A stretch of DNA of 64,000 nt from Lycorma delicatula (GCF_047948215.1 NC_134455.1:307724147-307788146), one strand, 5' to 3'; positions 36,880 to 50,310 are shown, numbered from the stretch's first letter. The notes: generated from the sequence alone by a model not told the origin. Numbers and translations are program-made.

Positions 36880-36988
36880 GTTAAGTATTAATAGTGCTCA
36901 TGGAAGTAATACAGGTGGCTCTAAATTAAATGAATCCAACAGAGAGCTATTTTCTATTGATTCCAGTAATATCAGTACCCATAATTAA
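36880..36988 (+). other. Out-of-frame coding-like extension after the stop
   Basis: Immediately after the TAA, the +1 frame stays open for about 36 residues with the same Ser/Asn/Gly bias (SINSAHGSNTGGSKLNES, then ...SSNISTHN) and ends at TAA 36986. This suggests a frameshift, an assembly error, or alternative splicing at the 3' end. Confidence 0.4.
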
Positions 36989-39900
36989 TAAAATACAAGA
37001 TTTGTACTTAATGTTAGTATCACTACCATCAATAATCACATCATTTCTTGCTTACGGCTAACAAACTTATTATTTCAAAGATGTAGCTGGCACTAAAAAC
37101 TGTATCAAGCATCTTGTACAATATAGAGATGACTGTATTAAAATATTATAATATTAGTAATAACTTTGTTTGTTTTAATTCTACATATTATCTTACAAGA
37201 TTGTTAAAAGTTAAAATTTAATACTGTTTTAAGATTAAATGTAGTAACTTTTAAAGTGAGAAAACAAAAAAAAAATTGTAATATTTTAATAATATTGAAT
37301 GCAATCTACCCTTTACAGATTTTTATCTTCAGATACTGAGGCAGACAATATTCATTATTAACTGAGGAAACAGATATCAAAAGAGTTTAAATGCAACTTA
37401 AAAACCAAAAAAATAATAAGTTTTTCTGTAAAATACTAACACAAATATCATTTAACTGTCAAACAGTAGAGCCTATTTATAATATATATTACAGTCCTAG
37501 AATTTTCCAATTTATATTTATAATTTTGTAGGTAATTAAATTGAACTTCAAAGCAACAAAACAGATTACATCCCCAAAAAGTAGTTTTAGCAGCAATAGT
37601 AATAATTCTTGATTCTGAATTTTTAAAAAATAATTGGGTACCATGAGGATCTTCTTTTTATTTAATATTTTTTGTTCCTAAACATCTGACAATGTTACAT
37701 ATATAAAGTGGAAATCATTTCAGCAATGTTTTAATGAAAGTATTACTCATTTTCAAATTAGGAATGAACTACATTCTAAATTTCTGTAGCAAACAACTAT
37801 TTTAGTTGTATTTATCCTTTTTTATGAGCTTATGTGGAAGCAGCTTATAATAAAGCACTGTCTCCCACAGAAAGTGGTACAGAATTTGTTGCTTTAGACT
37901 ATCTGCTCCAGTCTTTATTTCTTAAAGCTGAGGCATCCATAAAGTATCTGAGATACAAGTAGCACAAACCAGAGTTGTTTTCTCTAAGAGTAATGATGTT
38001 CATCATACAACCAGTCCTTGTAGTGTACAGAATAGATGTCACACGTAGGGTTGAGTATTATTTATTTATTTTAATTTATTTACTTTATTATATTTAGTGC
38101 AAATTTCATGTAATTTAATTTTTAAATAATAGAAATATGATACTGATCATGTCAAATATTTTTAAATTACAATTTTTATAACGCACTGTTTGTTATTTTT
38201 AGCACTGAAAAAACAAATTATAACTGAGCCAGTCTTCATGACAAGTTAGGCCAGTGTGTCATTTACTCTAAAAATTAAGTAGTATTGGTATGAATAAATC
38301 TTTGATCCATTCCATCAAAAAATCCTTACTGATTTTAAATTAGTTTCACTGAATTGTGCCTCCGCGTGATGTTACAGCTGAAGCAACCATTGGATAGTTA
38401 CTAATCAACTGCAAAGGAATTCTTTTCTAAAGATTTTATAGTACTTTCTTACTGATAAGTTGTGAAGTTGTGCATACTGACCCTTCAACAAAATTATAAT
38501 TGATGAAATTTAAAAGATTGTTTTAGATTTTTATAACAAAGAACTTAATGAAATGAGTTATTTGTGAAGAATGTTTGTTGTAGGAGATTATAAACCCCTG
38601 TACTAAACACAATACATGACATGCTGATTAGTTAGCATGCTGATAAGTTTATACATATTTGTAAATAAGTGGTGATGCAACTATCAATAGCAAGAAGAAT
38701 TGTACCAGCTGCATTATCTGTCCATAAGTATAAAACCTTTCTTGTGGTATTATCCAGATGGAATAAAAAAGTGGTAATCTTTTTTGTTTTAATATAATAC
38801 ATTTTAAATATTTTACTTACAATACATAATGGGAAATACATAGAGAAGCTATTATTCTGAGATCAAATTATTATTGATGACATCATCCTCTGACCATTAC
38901 AATGACATTGTTAGCATTCTTCACACTCTTCAGATTCCAACCCGATTTACAGTTAACTGCAGAATATGAAACAACAAATCACTGGACTCATTTCTCTCAC
39001 TATATCCAAAGTAGACAGCAAATTCACTTCAAAATACATAAAAAAGCCTGCTATAACCATCTTACTGTTCCACAAACACCTATCATCTGAACAAAATAAA
39101 TAAGCAGATTTTTCTTACATGCTGCTTTGCTTATTATGCACTCCTTTACTTTAGTTTTCTGCTAAAAACTAAAATAAAGAACTTTTATAAAATAGCACAT
39201 TTTTGTGGCTACAAATGCATACTATTGTAGATAACATGTGGCACAAAAAGCAGATAGATCAAAAATATATATATATTTCATGTCAAAAAATAAATGATAA
39301 AAAAACGCATTAACAATCATACAACCTTTTCTAGAAATAAAGTTATATTGCTTTTAAAAAGAAAAACAAAATACAGTCTCATAGAACAAAACACATACTG
39401 ACACAACCAAAGAATGTACAGATAAAGCTGCAGTAAGTGGCCTAAAGTCCATTGGCCAGACTGGATACATGTCCACTAAAATGTGCAAATAACAATTACA
39501 GGTGTAACAGATAACAAATCTATCCTTCACTGACAACTGTAAAGAATCTGGGAACACATAAAGATGTTAGCCATAGTATGGTAATATTACACTTAATTTA
39601 TAAAAGCTATGAGCTCAAAACATTGAATATGATGCAGTTTTACAAAGTTAATTAGACAAAAATATATATAATTAAATTAATTATTTATTCTGGTTAGTAA
39701 ATAATAATTCTTACATAGATCACATCAGGAATGGATAGATATGCTACTCCATGGATAAAAAAAGGAACATTTGTATGTGTGAATCAAGGGAAACTGTGGT
39801 AAAACATTGTTCAGAGTAGCATCAAATAAAATAAATTATATAATTTAATACTATTTAATTATTTAAAATGTAATTACATGAAACAGTATTAAGCTAAGTA

Positions 39901-42900
39901 CATGAGGATACTAAATATAAAAATAACTGCAAAATAAGTCATAATTCAGAAGTCACTGGAAAATTTCTTTGAATGCATATATAAAAAATCCCAGGGATTC
40001 AAAACATTCAGTGAGTTAAAAAAGAAAAAATAATTAGTATTTTTCTAAATTCATTGAAAGAGTAATATTATTTATGTAAAAAAAAACCTTTAATTATATT
40101 TTAAATAAATTGGTGGTAAGATTTTTTTAAATGGTCTGGTAATTTATTAAAAATTGCCATGAAAGCATAATAAAGCTCTTTCACATAAGCCATTTCATTA
40201 TTGAAAGCTTTCAATAAGCTTTCACATAATAAGTATTGTGTTGAGTTGCATAGAAGTTCTGTTGTCTGGTTAGGTAAAGGTGGATATTGTTATTTTTTAG
40301 AAGCGACTATTTCTTCTGAGGAAACATTGCATATTTATTAATATAAATACATGGATAAGTAAACTATTTTAATTTTCTAAATATCGGTTAACATAATTTA
40401 TACTTGTGGGTAGGTAACAAACAATGATTTGACAGCCATTCGACATCTTGAAAACTCAATCTAATTCTTTGAGGGTGCCCCAAAAGTTGATATGCTTCAG
40501 ATGGTTTAGATGCTTTATTAACGTACATAAGCATAATAAATATTTAATAATGAAGACGCCCTTAATGTTTTTAAGGCTCTTTCAAGCAAAACAGTATAAT
40601 TTGATTCAGTTTCAAAATAAAATTAATTTGGTTATTCCAAGAGAAATTTTCATCTAATTAAATCCTAGAAATGTTTCTTAATGGGCAATAGAAATACTAT
40701 TGTAATCATTAATGGGAATTCCATCCATAAAATTAGCAATTTTACATATATCTGAGAAGCACAATGCAATTTAAAGTTAGATGGTTACAATTTATATAGT
40801 AAATAATTTTTTGAAAGTCTATCATAGAATTTTCAATTAATTTTAAATTATTTTTGGTATAGATGCAGCTGTGTAATTTGCAAAGTAGATAACAATAAAT
40901 AGTTCAAGATTTTGAGGCTGATCGTTAATAATCAATAAGAAAAAGCAAGGGACACTTTGTGTAGTACTACGAGTTCTAATCTTAAAATGAGGACCTACAT
41001 AAGTTTGTTCTTAACAAAAAGATAAAATTTCAAATGCCTGTTTAAAGTTGGCAAAGTATGGCCACCTGTAACCAATTTATAAACAGCTCCTCTGATATCA
41101 TAGTTACTAAGTATTTTTATTAGTAAAAAATATGCTACTAATATGGAATGCTTTACTGAAGTTGCAAAATATGAAAAATAGAAAATTTATTTATTTCATT
41201 ATTTAAAACATTTTTTAAAAACTGAAAAATTGCTTGGTTAGTAGACAATTTTTTTTAAAACAATGCCGAAAATTTGTCAATACGTTATAATTTTCAAGAA
41301 TGTTCAAAGTCTATTTTTCATACTTTTTTAAAAACGTTAGAAATTATTTACATTAAAGAACTGTATTGTAAATAAGTGCCTGAACTTATCTTAAGAAGGG
41401 GAATAACAAGGAAGATATAAAGTAACTGGGAGATACTACATTCTTAAAAGATTCATTAATTAGATGTGTGTAGGGGACAATACAACTTCTTTTAAAATAC
41501 TGGCTTGAATTTAATTAGTACCCACTGAATGTTTACTCTTTATATTTAATGTAAAAGTTTTAACTTCATGGATATGAATAGAAAATAAAACTACTGAATC
41601 ATCACCAAAACCATTCAAGATGCATGGCTTTGCTTGAAGATCAATATTATTGTTGTTTTAAGTTCTACAAAAGAGTTTATTGGTCGTAAATTCCTTTGCT
41701 ACCCGAATAAGAGCGAGGTAACAAGTTGAATCCTTTAGTATTTTTGGTTATCTCACTTGTTTTATCTCTAAATATGTTTTCAATTTTGTTAACAGCTCAT
41801 ATAGTTTTAGATTTATTGTTTCAATTAGATATTAGATTACCATAATGTAATATTTTAGTATCACAATAACTAAGTAAAAATTCTTTTGTACTTTTTTAGA
41901 TATTTTGGAAATTATTAGCAAATCATATTTAGACATTTCATGGAGATTCTTTCGCATAGAACTAGATTTTACAATACAGTGGCATTGTACCAATACATTT
42001 GCAATCTCTGTCTTTTTTTTCTTTTTATGTTTAAACAGCTTCTTTTTTATAAAAGGGCAAGATAGAAAAACCTTTAGAGAAACATTAAGAAAATTCTTAA
42101 ATCTTTCATCAAAGCTACTTTTTTATTACTTTCCTAATTTTCATCTAAAAATAAGGTTCCCAAATTATATTTATCGATCACTTTCTTTAAAAATGAAAAA
42201 AAATTAATCATTCTCTCATCATATGTTTTCATTAATAAATATTGCTAATGAAATTTGACAGTTGTGATTTGAAAGACTAAATTTACAAAAGAGGTTGAAA
42301 TTTATCTTTGATTAATATGTAAAAATATTGTCAATACAGGCAGCTGAGGTACTTCTAGTTGAGTGGAAGATAGAGATATTTAGTACTAGTAACTCAAGCC
42401 TAGTAACTCATTAATTCATCACAAGAGTAGAATTGTCTAGAAACTTAACATTAAAATCACCACACACTATGACATTGAATTTATTAGTTTACGTTGAAAG
42501 ATTTCAAAAGAACCAAGAAATGTAAAGTTACCAAATGTAACAGATTTTGCAATTTCAAACTAATTGCATTGCATTCAATGCATTACACAATGATTTTTTA
42601 TTTATCTGTTAAGTTTCAAAAATTAGTCTAATTTGTTGTGGAAAGATAAGATGGGAAGATAATTTATCTTCACATTACCATTTGTGTGATTAATTTGAAA
42701 CATTAAATAGATATTGTCTAAACATTGGTACAGCCGTGTTGGAAATTCAAACAAAAATATTTCCTTTTAACATAGAAAAAAAACACTTGCTGAATCTAAC
42801 TAAAAATAGTTATTGTTTATTTCCCTTTTTTATTTAAAATGATATCAACTGCTATTACTTTAATCTGTTTTATATTTAACTTATTTATAAAGATTTACTT

Positions 42901-43945
42901 TTATCTTTTTAAGAAAATTTATTTTATTTATTTATTTTTAATTTGTTTGATTATAAATATTTTATTTTTTTGAAAAAATGAATTAGATGATTATTTAAAA
43001 TGAATGCCCTACGGTAAAATATCAACTGTAAGGTTATCAGTTTTTTTTGTTTTTTTACACTAGTCTGAACGTAACTCTAGTTGTTATACAGTATATTTAT
43101 TATATTTAATCTATTTGTGTTATTGTTACAGAATAAAATAAAAATTTTTAACTAACCGTGACATAGTATTAAATGTATGTTATCTTTATAAAAATAATTT
43201 GTAGATTTAAGTTATTTCTGTTTTTAAAAAATAGATTTACAAATATTTGCAGAAAATTTATTATATCTTTCAATATAAAGTACATTTTATAACATAACTA
43301 TACTATTGTTATTTTATTACTGGAGATTTAAATAATACAAAAATATTGATAAGAACAGTATAATTAATTATTGTAAACCAAAAAGTAAAAAATTCTCAAG
43401 AACTATATTAAGAAATAAAAATCTAAACCTAGTCCAGTTTATTATTAAACCTTCATCACTGTTAAGTAAGGTGAATCTAGTTAAGGTAAATAAAAATATA
43501 AAAACAAATCTCAAACAAAAAATGAATAAAAAGAAAATAAACAATAAAACAAATAATGTTTGCAAAAAATTATGGAAAGATTATCTTTAACAATTTATAT
43601 AAAGGAAACAAATATATAAAATAAAAACAAAACAATTATTAATTAAAAATCAAACAAAATAAGCAGTACAAGAAAAGTGGAAAAGTGTTATGAGTACCAA
43701 TATTTTATCATTTCCAATGATAAAAGATTGGCTAAAATTTTATGGGCATTAGCAAGATAATTAATGTTATTTTAGATAATATTTTGATATGCAAAGCTGA
43801 AGAAATAAACCATTAATGAAGTAAATTATTAAAGTTTTGCTTGTTTCACTTTCTCATGTTTCGTGTTTCACGTTTCATTGCTTCATTGTTTCATGTTTCT
43901 TGAGATCATTTCCTCTAATTAAACATATATATATATATATATATA
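36989..43945. other. Intergenic AT-rich DNA
   Basis: Seven kilobases without a supportable gene. Listed short ORFs lack splice or codon support. It presumably holds the 3' UTR of the secreted-protein gene at its left end. Confidence 0.6.
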
Positions 43946-43947
43946 TA
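43846..43947. repeat. GTTTCA-rich short repeats and (TA)n
   Basis: Imperfect repeats of GTTTCATGTTTC (43846-43905), then an alternating AT run (43924-43947). Confidence 0.7.
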
Positions 43948-44432
43948 TTTTACTTTCCTATGTAGATAGTGCTATAGTTCTAGAAGGGAAAGTATTGTAA
44001 TTGGTCCAATTTGGGCATATGAGATTTTTTCACTTGATCTTGATGTTTTAACATCTAAGGAACCCAAAAAACCAGATAGAAATTTTCCAGATGTTAATGT
44101 TTTTATATACATGTGTTCAGTGTTTGCTTCTAAATCTGACCAAACTTGGTCAGATTATTTCTATATATGGGGCATTGATCCCATTAAATTTCCAACTTAA
44201 AAAGTCAAGGTGGTGAGGCTGTAGAGCAAGGTCACCCTCAGTATGTCATGATTTCACTTAATTAAGGTGATATTTTTTCTTAAGCACATTTGTCAGCAAT
44301 TAAAGAAAAGAAGACTATATTTACAAAAGATTTTTTGCAAAATCCAATCCCATCCAAAAAAAAATGCTATTGTAGTTGTCTGCTATATTGTAATGTCACA
44401 GGTGAATGGCAAAATTAAATAAATGAATAATA
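43948..44432 (+). repeat. Unclassified repeat family, copy 1 left part
   Basis: Starts TTTACTTTCCTATGTAG and contains GACCAAACTTGGTCAGATTA and GGTGAGGCTGTAGAGCAAGG. It matches the copies at 49188 and 60104. It stops at AAATGAATAATA (44421-44432), where an R1-like LINE has entered, and resumes at 47133. Confidence 0.88.
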
Positions 44433-47132
44433 CATATATATTTTTTTAATACTTCCAGAGCGACTGGTACAGCTTTAAAGCATTACCTCGATCGCTCCAG
44501 TGTGTTGTGGTAGCAGATTGCTCCATTCTTACTAAGCTCCCTCCAGAGGCCCCCATCGGGGTCTCCCCTAGATCATAGGAACCACTCTACTTCCACTTCT
44601 GGACAGCTGAGAAGCCCCTCCCCAGGAGAGCTGCCCTTCCTGGCCCTAACCTACAAGGTTCCAGGCATGCCTTTCCCCTCAACATGCCCTCTCATACCAC
44701 CAGGGTCCTCCATGCCATCACTGGAAGCATGGAAGCACCCCAACTCTCCCCTGCTCTTGTATGCAAGCAAGCCAAGGTGTCCTAAGCAAGGAGGTTGCCT
44801 GCCTGGTCCTCTTCATCGCCATGTTTCATTCCAACTTCCTTTATTTTTTGAAGTCTCTTCCTGTATAATGTTTTATTTTTTTCTCTAATGTCTTCCACTT
44901 TCCTTGGTATCATAATACCTCCTTTCCTGTGCTGAGTTCAGCGCTTGATTGATCACCTTCAAGCTGTTGAGGATGCGGAAGCTACTAGTGCTAACATTAT
45001 TTATACAACAAAATATGGAACATCGAATACATACAAAAGAATACAATCAAATCACTAACCAAATTACATTATTTACAAACACATGATTATCAGCATAGCC
45101 CAGAATAACTATATCATAAGCTTAGTACCACAATCAATGGTGCCCACAAGCACAAAAAAATTAGCTTATTTTATAACAATACACAGGTTATTACAAAATA
45201 AAAAATACAGTTTACAAAATAATTACACAATAAATTTGATACGTAACATATCTCAATTCAGCCATGACCACCAGCTCAGTACAACAGAACATTTGTGCTC
45301 ACCGGCACAACCAGTCAGTTATTGATATTACATAATATACACAATACAACTAACATTCATATACAATATTTACAGGTTACAAATCAGTAGTAACCACCAG
45401 TTCAACAGACCCACACTAATGCCCATTGTCACCGCCAGTTTAATTCATCATAAAGGGTAAATTACACTATTCCAAAAAGCTATTTACAGATTCATAATAG
45501 TTTAGCTACACAAATTACACAAGTTCATATGACTGATACAAAAAATTATTACTAAGATTACAGTTCATCCCGTATAAGTATTTTACATAATATTACAAGT
45601 CTGTCCATATCAATGGTAATCACAGACAAATACATCAAATATAATACAAGACAAAAACAGCACAACTTGAAAAATTACAATTCAAAATGTACTAATTTCT
45701 AAGAACCTTAATCTAATACCTAAGCCTATTATGCTTAAGGCTGGGTGCAACTCCAACCCTAGTAGATTGGGTATTCCTATTCCATAACTCCTTTGTTACT
45801 TCCCAACATATTACTATGCCCCAGAGTGCTTCTTCCCTGCCTGTGGTCTGCAGTATCTGTGAGGCAAGTGACACAACTTCAGCCACTGCCTCCGACCCTG
45901 GAGCATGTATTCCAGCAAGGTGTCTCGGGTCAATCAGCTAAGTCCCTTTAGTCGTTCCCTCCCATCTTCTACATTGAAAGAATATATGCTCCACTGTATC
46001 CTCTTCCTCGCAGTAGATACAGGTCGGAGAGTCTCTCCTGCCAAGTCTACAGAGGTACACCCCAAACCTCCATCACTTGAGAGCAGCTGTGTCAAGAAGT
46101 GGTCCACTTCCCTAAATCTCCTTCAGAGCCATGGCTCGAGACACGGTATGAGCATCTTTGTCCGGGTACTGTTAGATGACGCCTCCCACTCAGACTGCCA
46201 TTCAGCTGTACATTGTCATCTGGCCTCCACCTTTGCGGTTCCAACAAATACTCTTTTCATCTCCAACACCCGGAGATGATTTGGCGGCACTCCAGCTATC
46301 ATCTCCGCCGCTACTCCCGATATGGTCCTATATGATCCTTATATTGGCCCGGCATTGGAGTGAGGAAAGCCTCCCGACGTTCGTCTTAACCTCCAACGCC
46401 TCATACCATACCGGGAGTGCGTAGAGCAATATCTAGATCGCCCCGGACAGTAATACTCTTCACCTGCTGGCCCGTGGGCCACTTTTACTCGACAGGATAG
46501 TTCTCAAATCTATCAGAACTCATTCCGTTCTTTCCGTCACGTTCTGGATGTGGACAGTGAAGTGGTCGGATCGATCTAGGATACTCCTAGGTACTAGGAG
46601 TCCTAGGTTCATTCGTCGCAGCTGCCTGCGTCCAGCTAGAGTTACCATCGCTGTCTTGTTCGGAGCCAATTTGCAACCCCCGCTCACGTAGCCACGCGCT
46701 TACTCTTCCCACCGCCTCGTTGGCAATCTCCTCTACCAGAACCTCTGTACGTTCAGCTACCAACAGGGCAAAGTTGTCGGCCTACGCGACCAACGAAGCA
46801 TTTCCCGGTAGTTCCAACCTCAGGAGGCCGTCGTACGCCACGTTCCACAATAGCGGTCCTAATACCGAGCCCTGCGGTACATCCCCGCGCATGTCAAAGT
46901 CCACTGGTCCCTCCTCAGTGTCCTCGTAGATCCTCCTATCCCGGAAGAAGTCGTACAGCTCCGATAGGACGGAGTCACTGAGCCCCTTATTCTTCCAAGA
47001 TGGCATGCCAGGGTACACTATTGAACGCATTTTAGATATCTAGTAGAACCACCAACGGTATCCTTCTGCGCCTCCAAGTGCCTGCAGCGTTTTCCTTTGA
47101 CCAGTCAACAATGTGCCTGATCGCGTCGAGTG
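44433..47132 (-). mobile_element. R1-like LINE, 5'-truncated, 12-bp target duplication
   Basis: 2.7-kb insertion. The direct repeats AAATGAATAATA at 44421-44432 and 47133-47144 are identical. The poly(T) at 44441-44447 is the 3' tail of the minus-strand element. GC-rich 3' UTR at 44455-44900. RT sequence extends to 47125, where the element is truncated inside the RT. About 45000-45700 is AT-rich with recurring CACCAGTTCAACA-like words, presumably 3' UTR. Confidence 0.9.
45760..47125 (-). pseudogene. R1-clade reverse transcriptase fragment
   Basis: The minus strand reads LDAIRHIVDWSKENA, then LLDI*NAFNSV (catalytic region A, with a stop), DFFRDRRIYEDTEEGPVDFD, GDVPQGSVLGPLLWNVAYDG, then LVA*ADNFALLV where LVAYADDLALLV is expected. 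After breaks comes the C-terminal finger CIYCEEEDTVEHIFFQCRRW and DTLLEYMLQG. This order and GSVLGPLLWNVAYDG are characteristic of R1-clade elements. The catalytic Tyr is a stop, the second Asp is Asn, and the frame changes several times. Confidence 0.9.
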
Positions 47133-47545
47133 AAATGAATAATATTTAAAGTGAAAAAAAAGTAATTGGATTTCAAACTAGATCGTCCGGTTGGCTCGGT
47201 ACTTGGTTCGTTAAGCCTAACGGCTACACTAATCTGCCGACCGTACAAACGGAATTCGTTCTACGTAAGTTGTGAAATTACATTATTTTAGTTAGTGTCG
47301 ACCGTCGCCACTAGTACCGCTACACCCGCGCGAATTAAATACGGTATGGATGCGCGCTTTAGTTAGAATCACAGTATTAAATAAACGAAAAAATATAATA
47401 TTTAAACAAAATGACAATTGTTTTAAATTAAGTTGCGTGTGTAAGTCGTGTATCAGAAACAACCCACAATTGTAGGAATTTCCCGGAACGCGGTTTTGTC
47501 GAGAAAGTCCAACAACTGTCTTGTCGGCTTTCTTATGGCTGTGAT
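47133..47545 (+). repeat. Unclassified repeat family, copy 1 right part
   Basis: Continues with AATATTTAAAGTG, GGCTCGGTACTTGGTTCGTT, CTAGTACCGCTACACCCGCG and CAGAAACAACCCACAATTGT, as in the copy at 60.6-60.95 kb. It ends near GTCTTGTCGGCTTTCTT. Confidence 0.85.
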
Positions 47546-47919
47546 TTAAGTAAAGAACCTGAGTTGCAAGAGGCAGTAGTATGAGTTCTTTTTTATGAGA
47601 TTAATGATGTTTATTATGTAGCTGCTTCCTGTGGTAAAAGAATAAGGATATCACTTGTAGAGCTGAATATCTCGTTTAAATGGGCTTGGGATGCTTATCT
47701 TGATAATATATTTTATTAAGTTGATATTACTCCAATAGTAACTCAGTAATGGTTGTAAGTTTTAGGGACAACTGCAACATGGAAATAATTTAGGTACCAG
47801 TGAAATAAATTTTACCAACCGAGATTGATAAAACAGACAAATTTGAAAAGAAATAATTAACATTTAAAAAACAAAAAAAGTAAGACCAAAAAAATTAAAG
47901 TCCGTGCTCAAAAAAACGT

Positions 47920-48106
47920 TCTGGTGTTCAATGTATGTATGTGTATGTTCGATGTCGTCCTCTAAATCACCTTATACTCGTATCTCCGGAAATACTGGAC
48001 CGATTTTGACCAAACTTGGTCAGATTACTTCTATACATGGGTCATTGTCACCATTAGATTTTCAATTTAAAAGATCAAAGGAGGCTGTAGAGCAAAACTA
48101 AAAAAA
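47920..48106 (+). repeat. Unclassified repeat family, partial copy 2
   Basis: Only the central segment (CTCTAAATCACCTTATA through GGAGGCTGTAGAGCAA). The 65-residue ORF over it is a chance reading. Confidence 0.85.
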
Positions 48107-49187
48107 TAATACTCGGATTAGGGCCGGTTTTTCTTTATTTAATGAAGAAGCAACAAAAAATTACATCACTTCTCACTTTCTTGGTAGTCCTCAGAAGAAA
48201 TGCTGTTTGCTTGTTATCTTAAAAATAATAATGTTTTTTTCAGATAAAATTTTTTTTTTTCAAATATTCTGGTTTCAACAAGGATTTTTGACAAGAGATA
48301 AGATAAAATATATATTTTTTGATTGATAACATAGAAAAGATTGTGTACAAAAACATGCATAATATATATCTTAACTAAATAATCAGTTATTTAGATGATT
48401 GATCAAACAGTTTTCAAGTAGCCAATTAGCAGTAAATATTATGGGAACAAAATCCTGACATAACCGTCTATAAAATCATATATAAAATTAATTTTTTATT
48501 TAAAAATGTATGGCCTTTAGATATACCTATATTATTTTTAAAAATAAAAAAATCTATCGAATTAATTTTTTTCATATGTACTTTTATTACTAAATTTGAT
48601 TTTAAAAACACATTATTGATTCAATAGAACCAAAACTCTTGACAGAAAAGTGACAGTGATATCATGGTGTAGGATACTGTGAATTTACAGAGTCCTACAG
48701 TTAAAATAAAATTCTACAATTCAGTGCTAATTATGGAGAAGTCTTTAATACCGAATCATTTAGCAAATAATGTGCTGGATAATGGAAAAACAATAAGAAG
48801 CTTTATATGGAAGGATCTAATAGACATACTTTACTAATAACTTTGATGTCAATAATAAGCAATTTATTTGTTTTCAAAAGTTAAATGCATTGTAGTTACA
48901 GAAAAAACATATCAAGTTAACAATTTAGGGTTCTTTAGTAGCAATTGATTTTTCAAAATTCAATTCAACATAATCTAAAAATCTATTTATTGTTCTTTTG
49001 TACAAGTTGAAGAGGAAGAATGAAGTATTTATTTATCTGCAGAAATATTTATGAAGTTCCTTTTATAAATTTTATCAAGCAACGTGTTCACAAACAATGT
49101 GAAGAGAAAATAAAAACAGATTAACAGAAGATACGTCTCTGAAAGAAAATTTATTTTTAAAGATTTTTCTTAATATTATTAAGACTT
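48107..49187. other. AT-rich spacer
   Basis: Nothing recognised. Confidence 0.6.
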
Positions 49188-49729
49188 TTACTTTCCCATC
49201 TAGCTCTGTAGCAGACCTATAGCTTTAGAAGGGAAATTATTGTAATCGCTCCAATTTGAGCATATGCTGTTTTCACCGGATCTTGACGTTTTGACACGTG
49301 AGGAGCCCAAAAAAAGGGATGGAAATTTTCCGGCTGTTCATATGTACGTGTGTATGTTCAGTGTCGCCCTCTAAATCACCTTATATCTCCGGAACTACTG
49401 GACCGATTTTTACCAAACTTGGTCATGTTACTTCTATATATGGAACAATGCGATTAGATTTTCAACTTAAAAGATCAAAAGGGTGAGGCTGTAGTGCAAG
49501 GTCACCCCCAGTGTCTATAAATATCGCCTAATTAAGGTTATATTTTTCTTAGGCACATTTGTTAACGATTAAAAAGTAACAACATTTACAAAATAAAGTT
49601 TTTCAAAATCGCACCCCACCACAAAAAATGCTCAAAATAAACTAGTGGCTAAGTGGGTATACTGAGTCATACCCCTCTCATCACAAGGAGCGCTACTGTA
49701 CCACTGACGTACAGCTGCTGTAGTCGTCT
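49188..49729 (+). repeat. Unclassified repeat family, copy 3 left part
   Basis: Runs from TTTACTTTCCCATCTAG through the diagnostic centre (CCAAACTTGGTCATGTTAC) to AAAAAATGCT at about 49633. About 75 further bases (49640-49714) are absent from the other copies. GCTGTAGTCGTCT at 49717-49729 belongs to the family and is the left target duplication of the SINE that follows. Confidence 0.82.
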
Positions 49730-50015
49730 CTCTCTCTCTTTTTCTGATTACCCTCCGGAACCACCGTTCAGAGGATGAATGAGATGACGTGTCTGGTTGT
49801 AAATGAAGTGTAGTCTTGTACAGTCTCAGGTTGACCATTCCTGATATGTGTGGTCAATTGAAACCTAACCACCAAAGAACACCAGTATCCACGATCTAGT
49901 ATTCAAATCCTTATAAAAGTAAATGCCTTTACTATTATTTGAAGCTTAGAACTCTCGACTTCCAAATCAATTGATTTACGATGACGATTTCACCACTAGA
50001 CCTACCCGGCGGGTT
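49730..50015 (-). mobile_element. tRNA-derived SINE (family 1), 13-bp target duplication
   Basis: On the minus strand, GGTCTAGTGGTGAAATCGTC is the box A region. A degraded box B and the family-1 body (TTCTTTGGTGGTTAGGTTTC) follow. Then comes a 3' module (CATCCTCTGAACGGTGGTTC) also found in the family-2 SINE at 15.95 kb, and finally GA-rich sequence. Flanking GCTGTAGTCGTCT (49717-49729) and GCTGTAGTCATCT (50016-50028) match 12 of 13. Confidence 0.88.
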
Positions 50016-50028
50016 GCTGTAGTCATCT

Positions 50029-50310
50029 GCTATGTTGTAACGTACAGATGACGGTGGAATTAATAAAGTGAATAATATTTAAAGTATAAAAAAGTATTTA
50101 AAGTGGCCGCTAGTACCGCCACACCCGCGCGAATGAAGTACGCGCTTTAGTCAGAATCGTGAAATTAAATAAACAAAAAAAAATTATATTTAAATAAAAT
50201 GATAAATATTTTAAATTAAGTTATGTGTGTACGTGTGCGTAAGCCGTACATCAGAAAAAAGCCGCGTGACGGGAAAGTCCTACAAATGATTTATCAGCTT
50301 TTTTTTTAAT
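50029..50310 (+). repeat. Unclassified repeat family, copy 3 right part
   Basis: Resumes at GCTATGTTGTAACGT and continues through CCGCTAGTACCGCCACACCC to the 3' end. A ~110-bp internal segment present in copies 1 and 4 is missing. Confidence 0.82.

Noticed and set aside
41905..42207. 100-residue ORF rich in Phe and Lys
   Set aside because: AT-rich chance ORF without motifs or splice context.
44667..44888. Pro/Ser-rich 73-residue plus-strand ORF
   Set aside because: Antisense reading of the GC-rich 3' UTR of the R1-like LINE.
46720..46929. Plus-strand ORFs across 45.9-46.9 kb
   Set aside because: Shadows of the minus-strand R1-type RT, which has the recognisable motifs.
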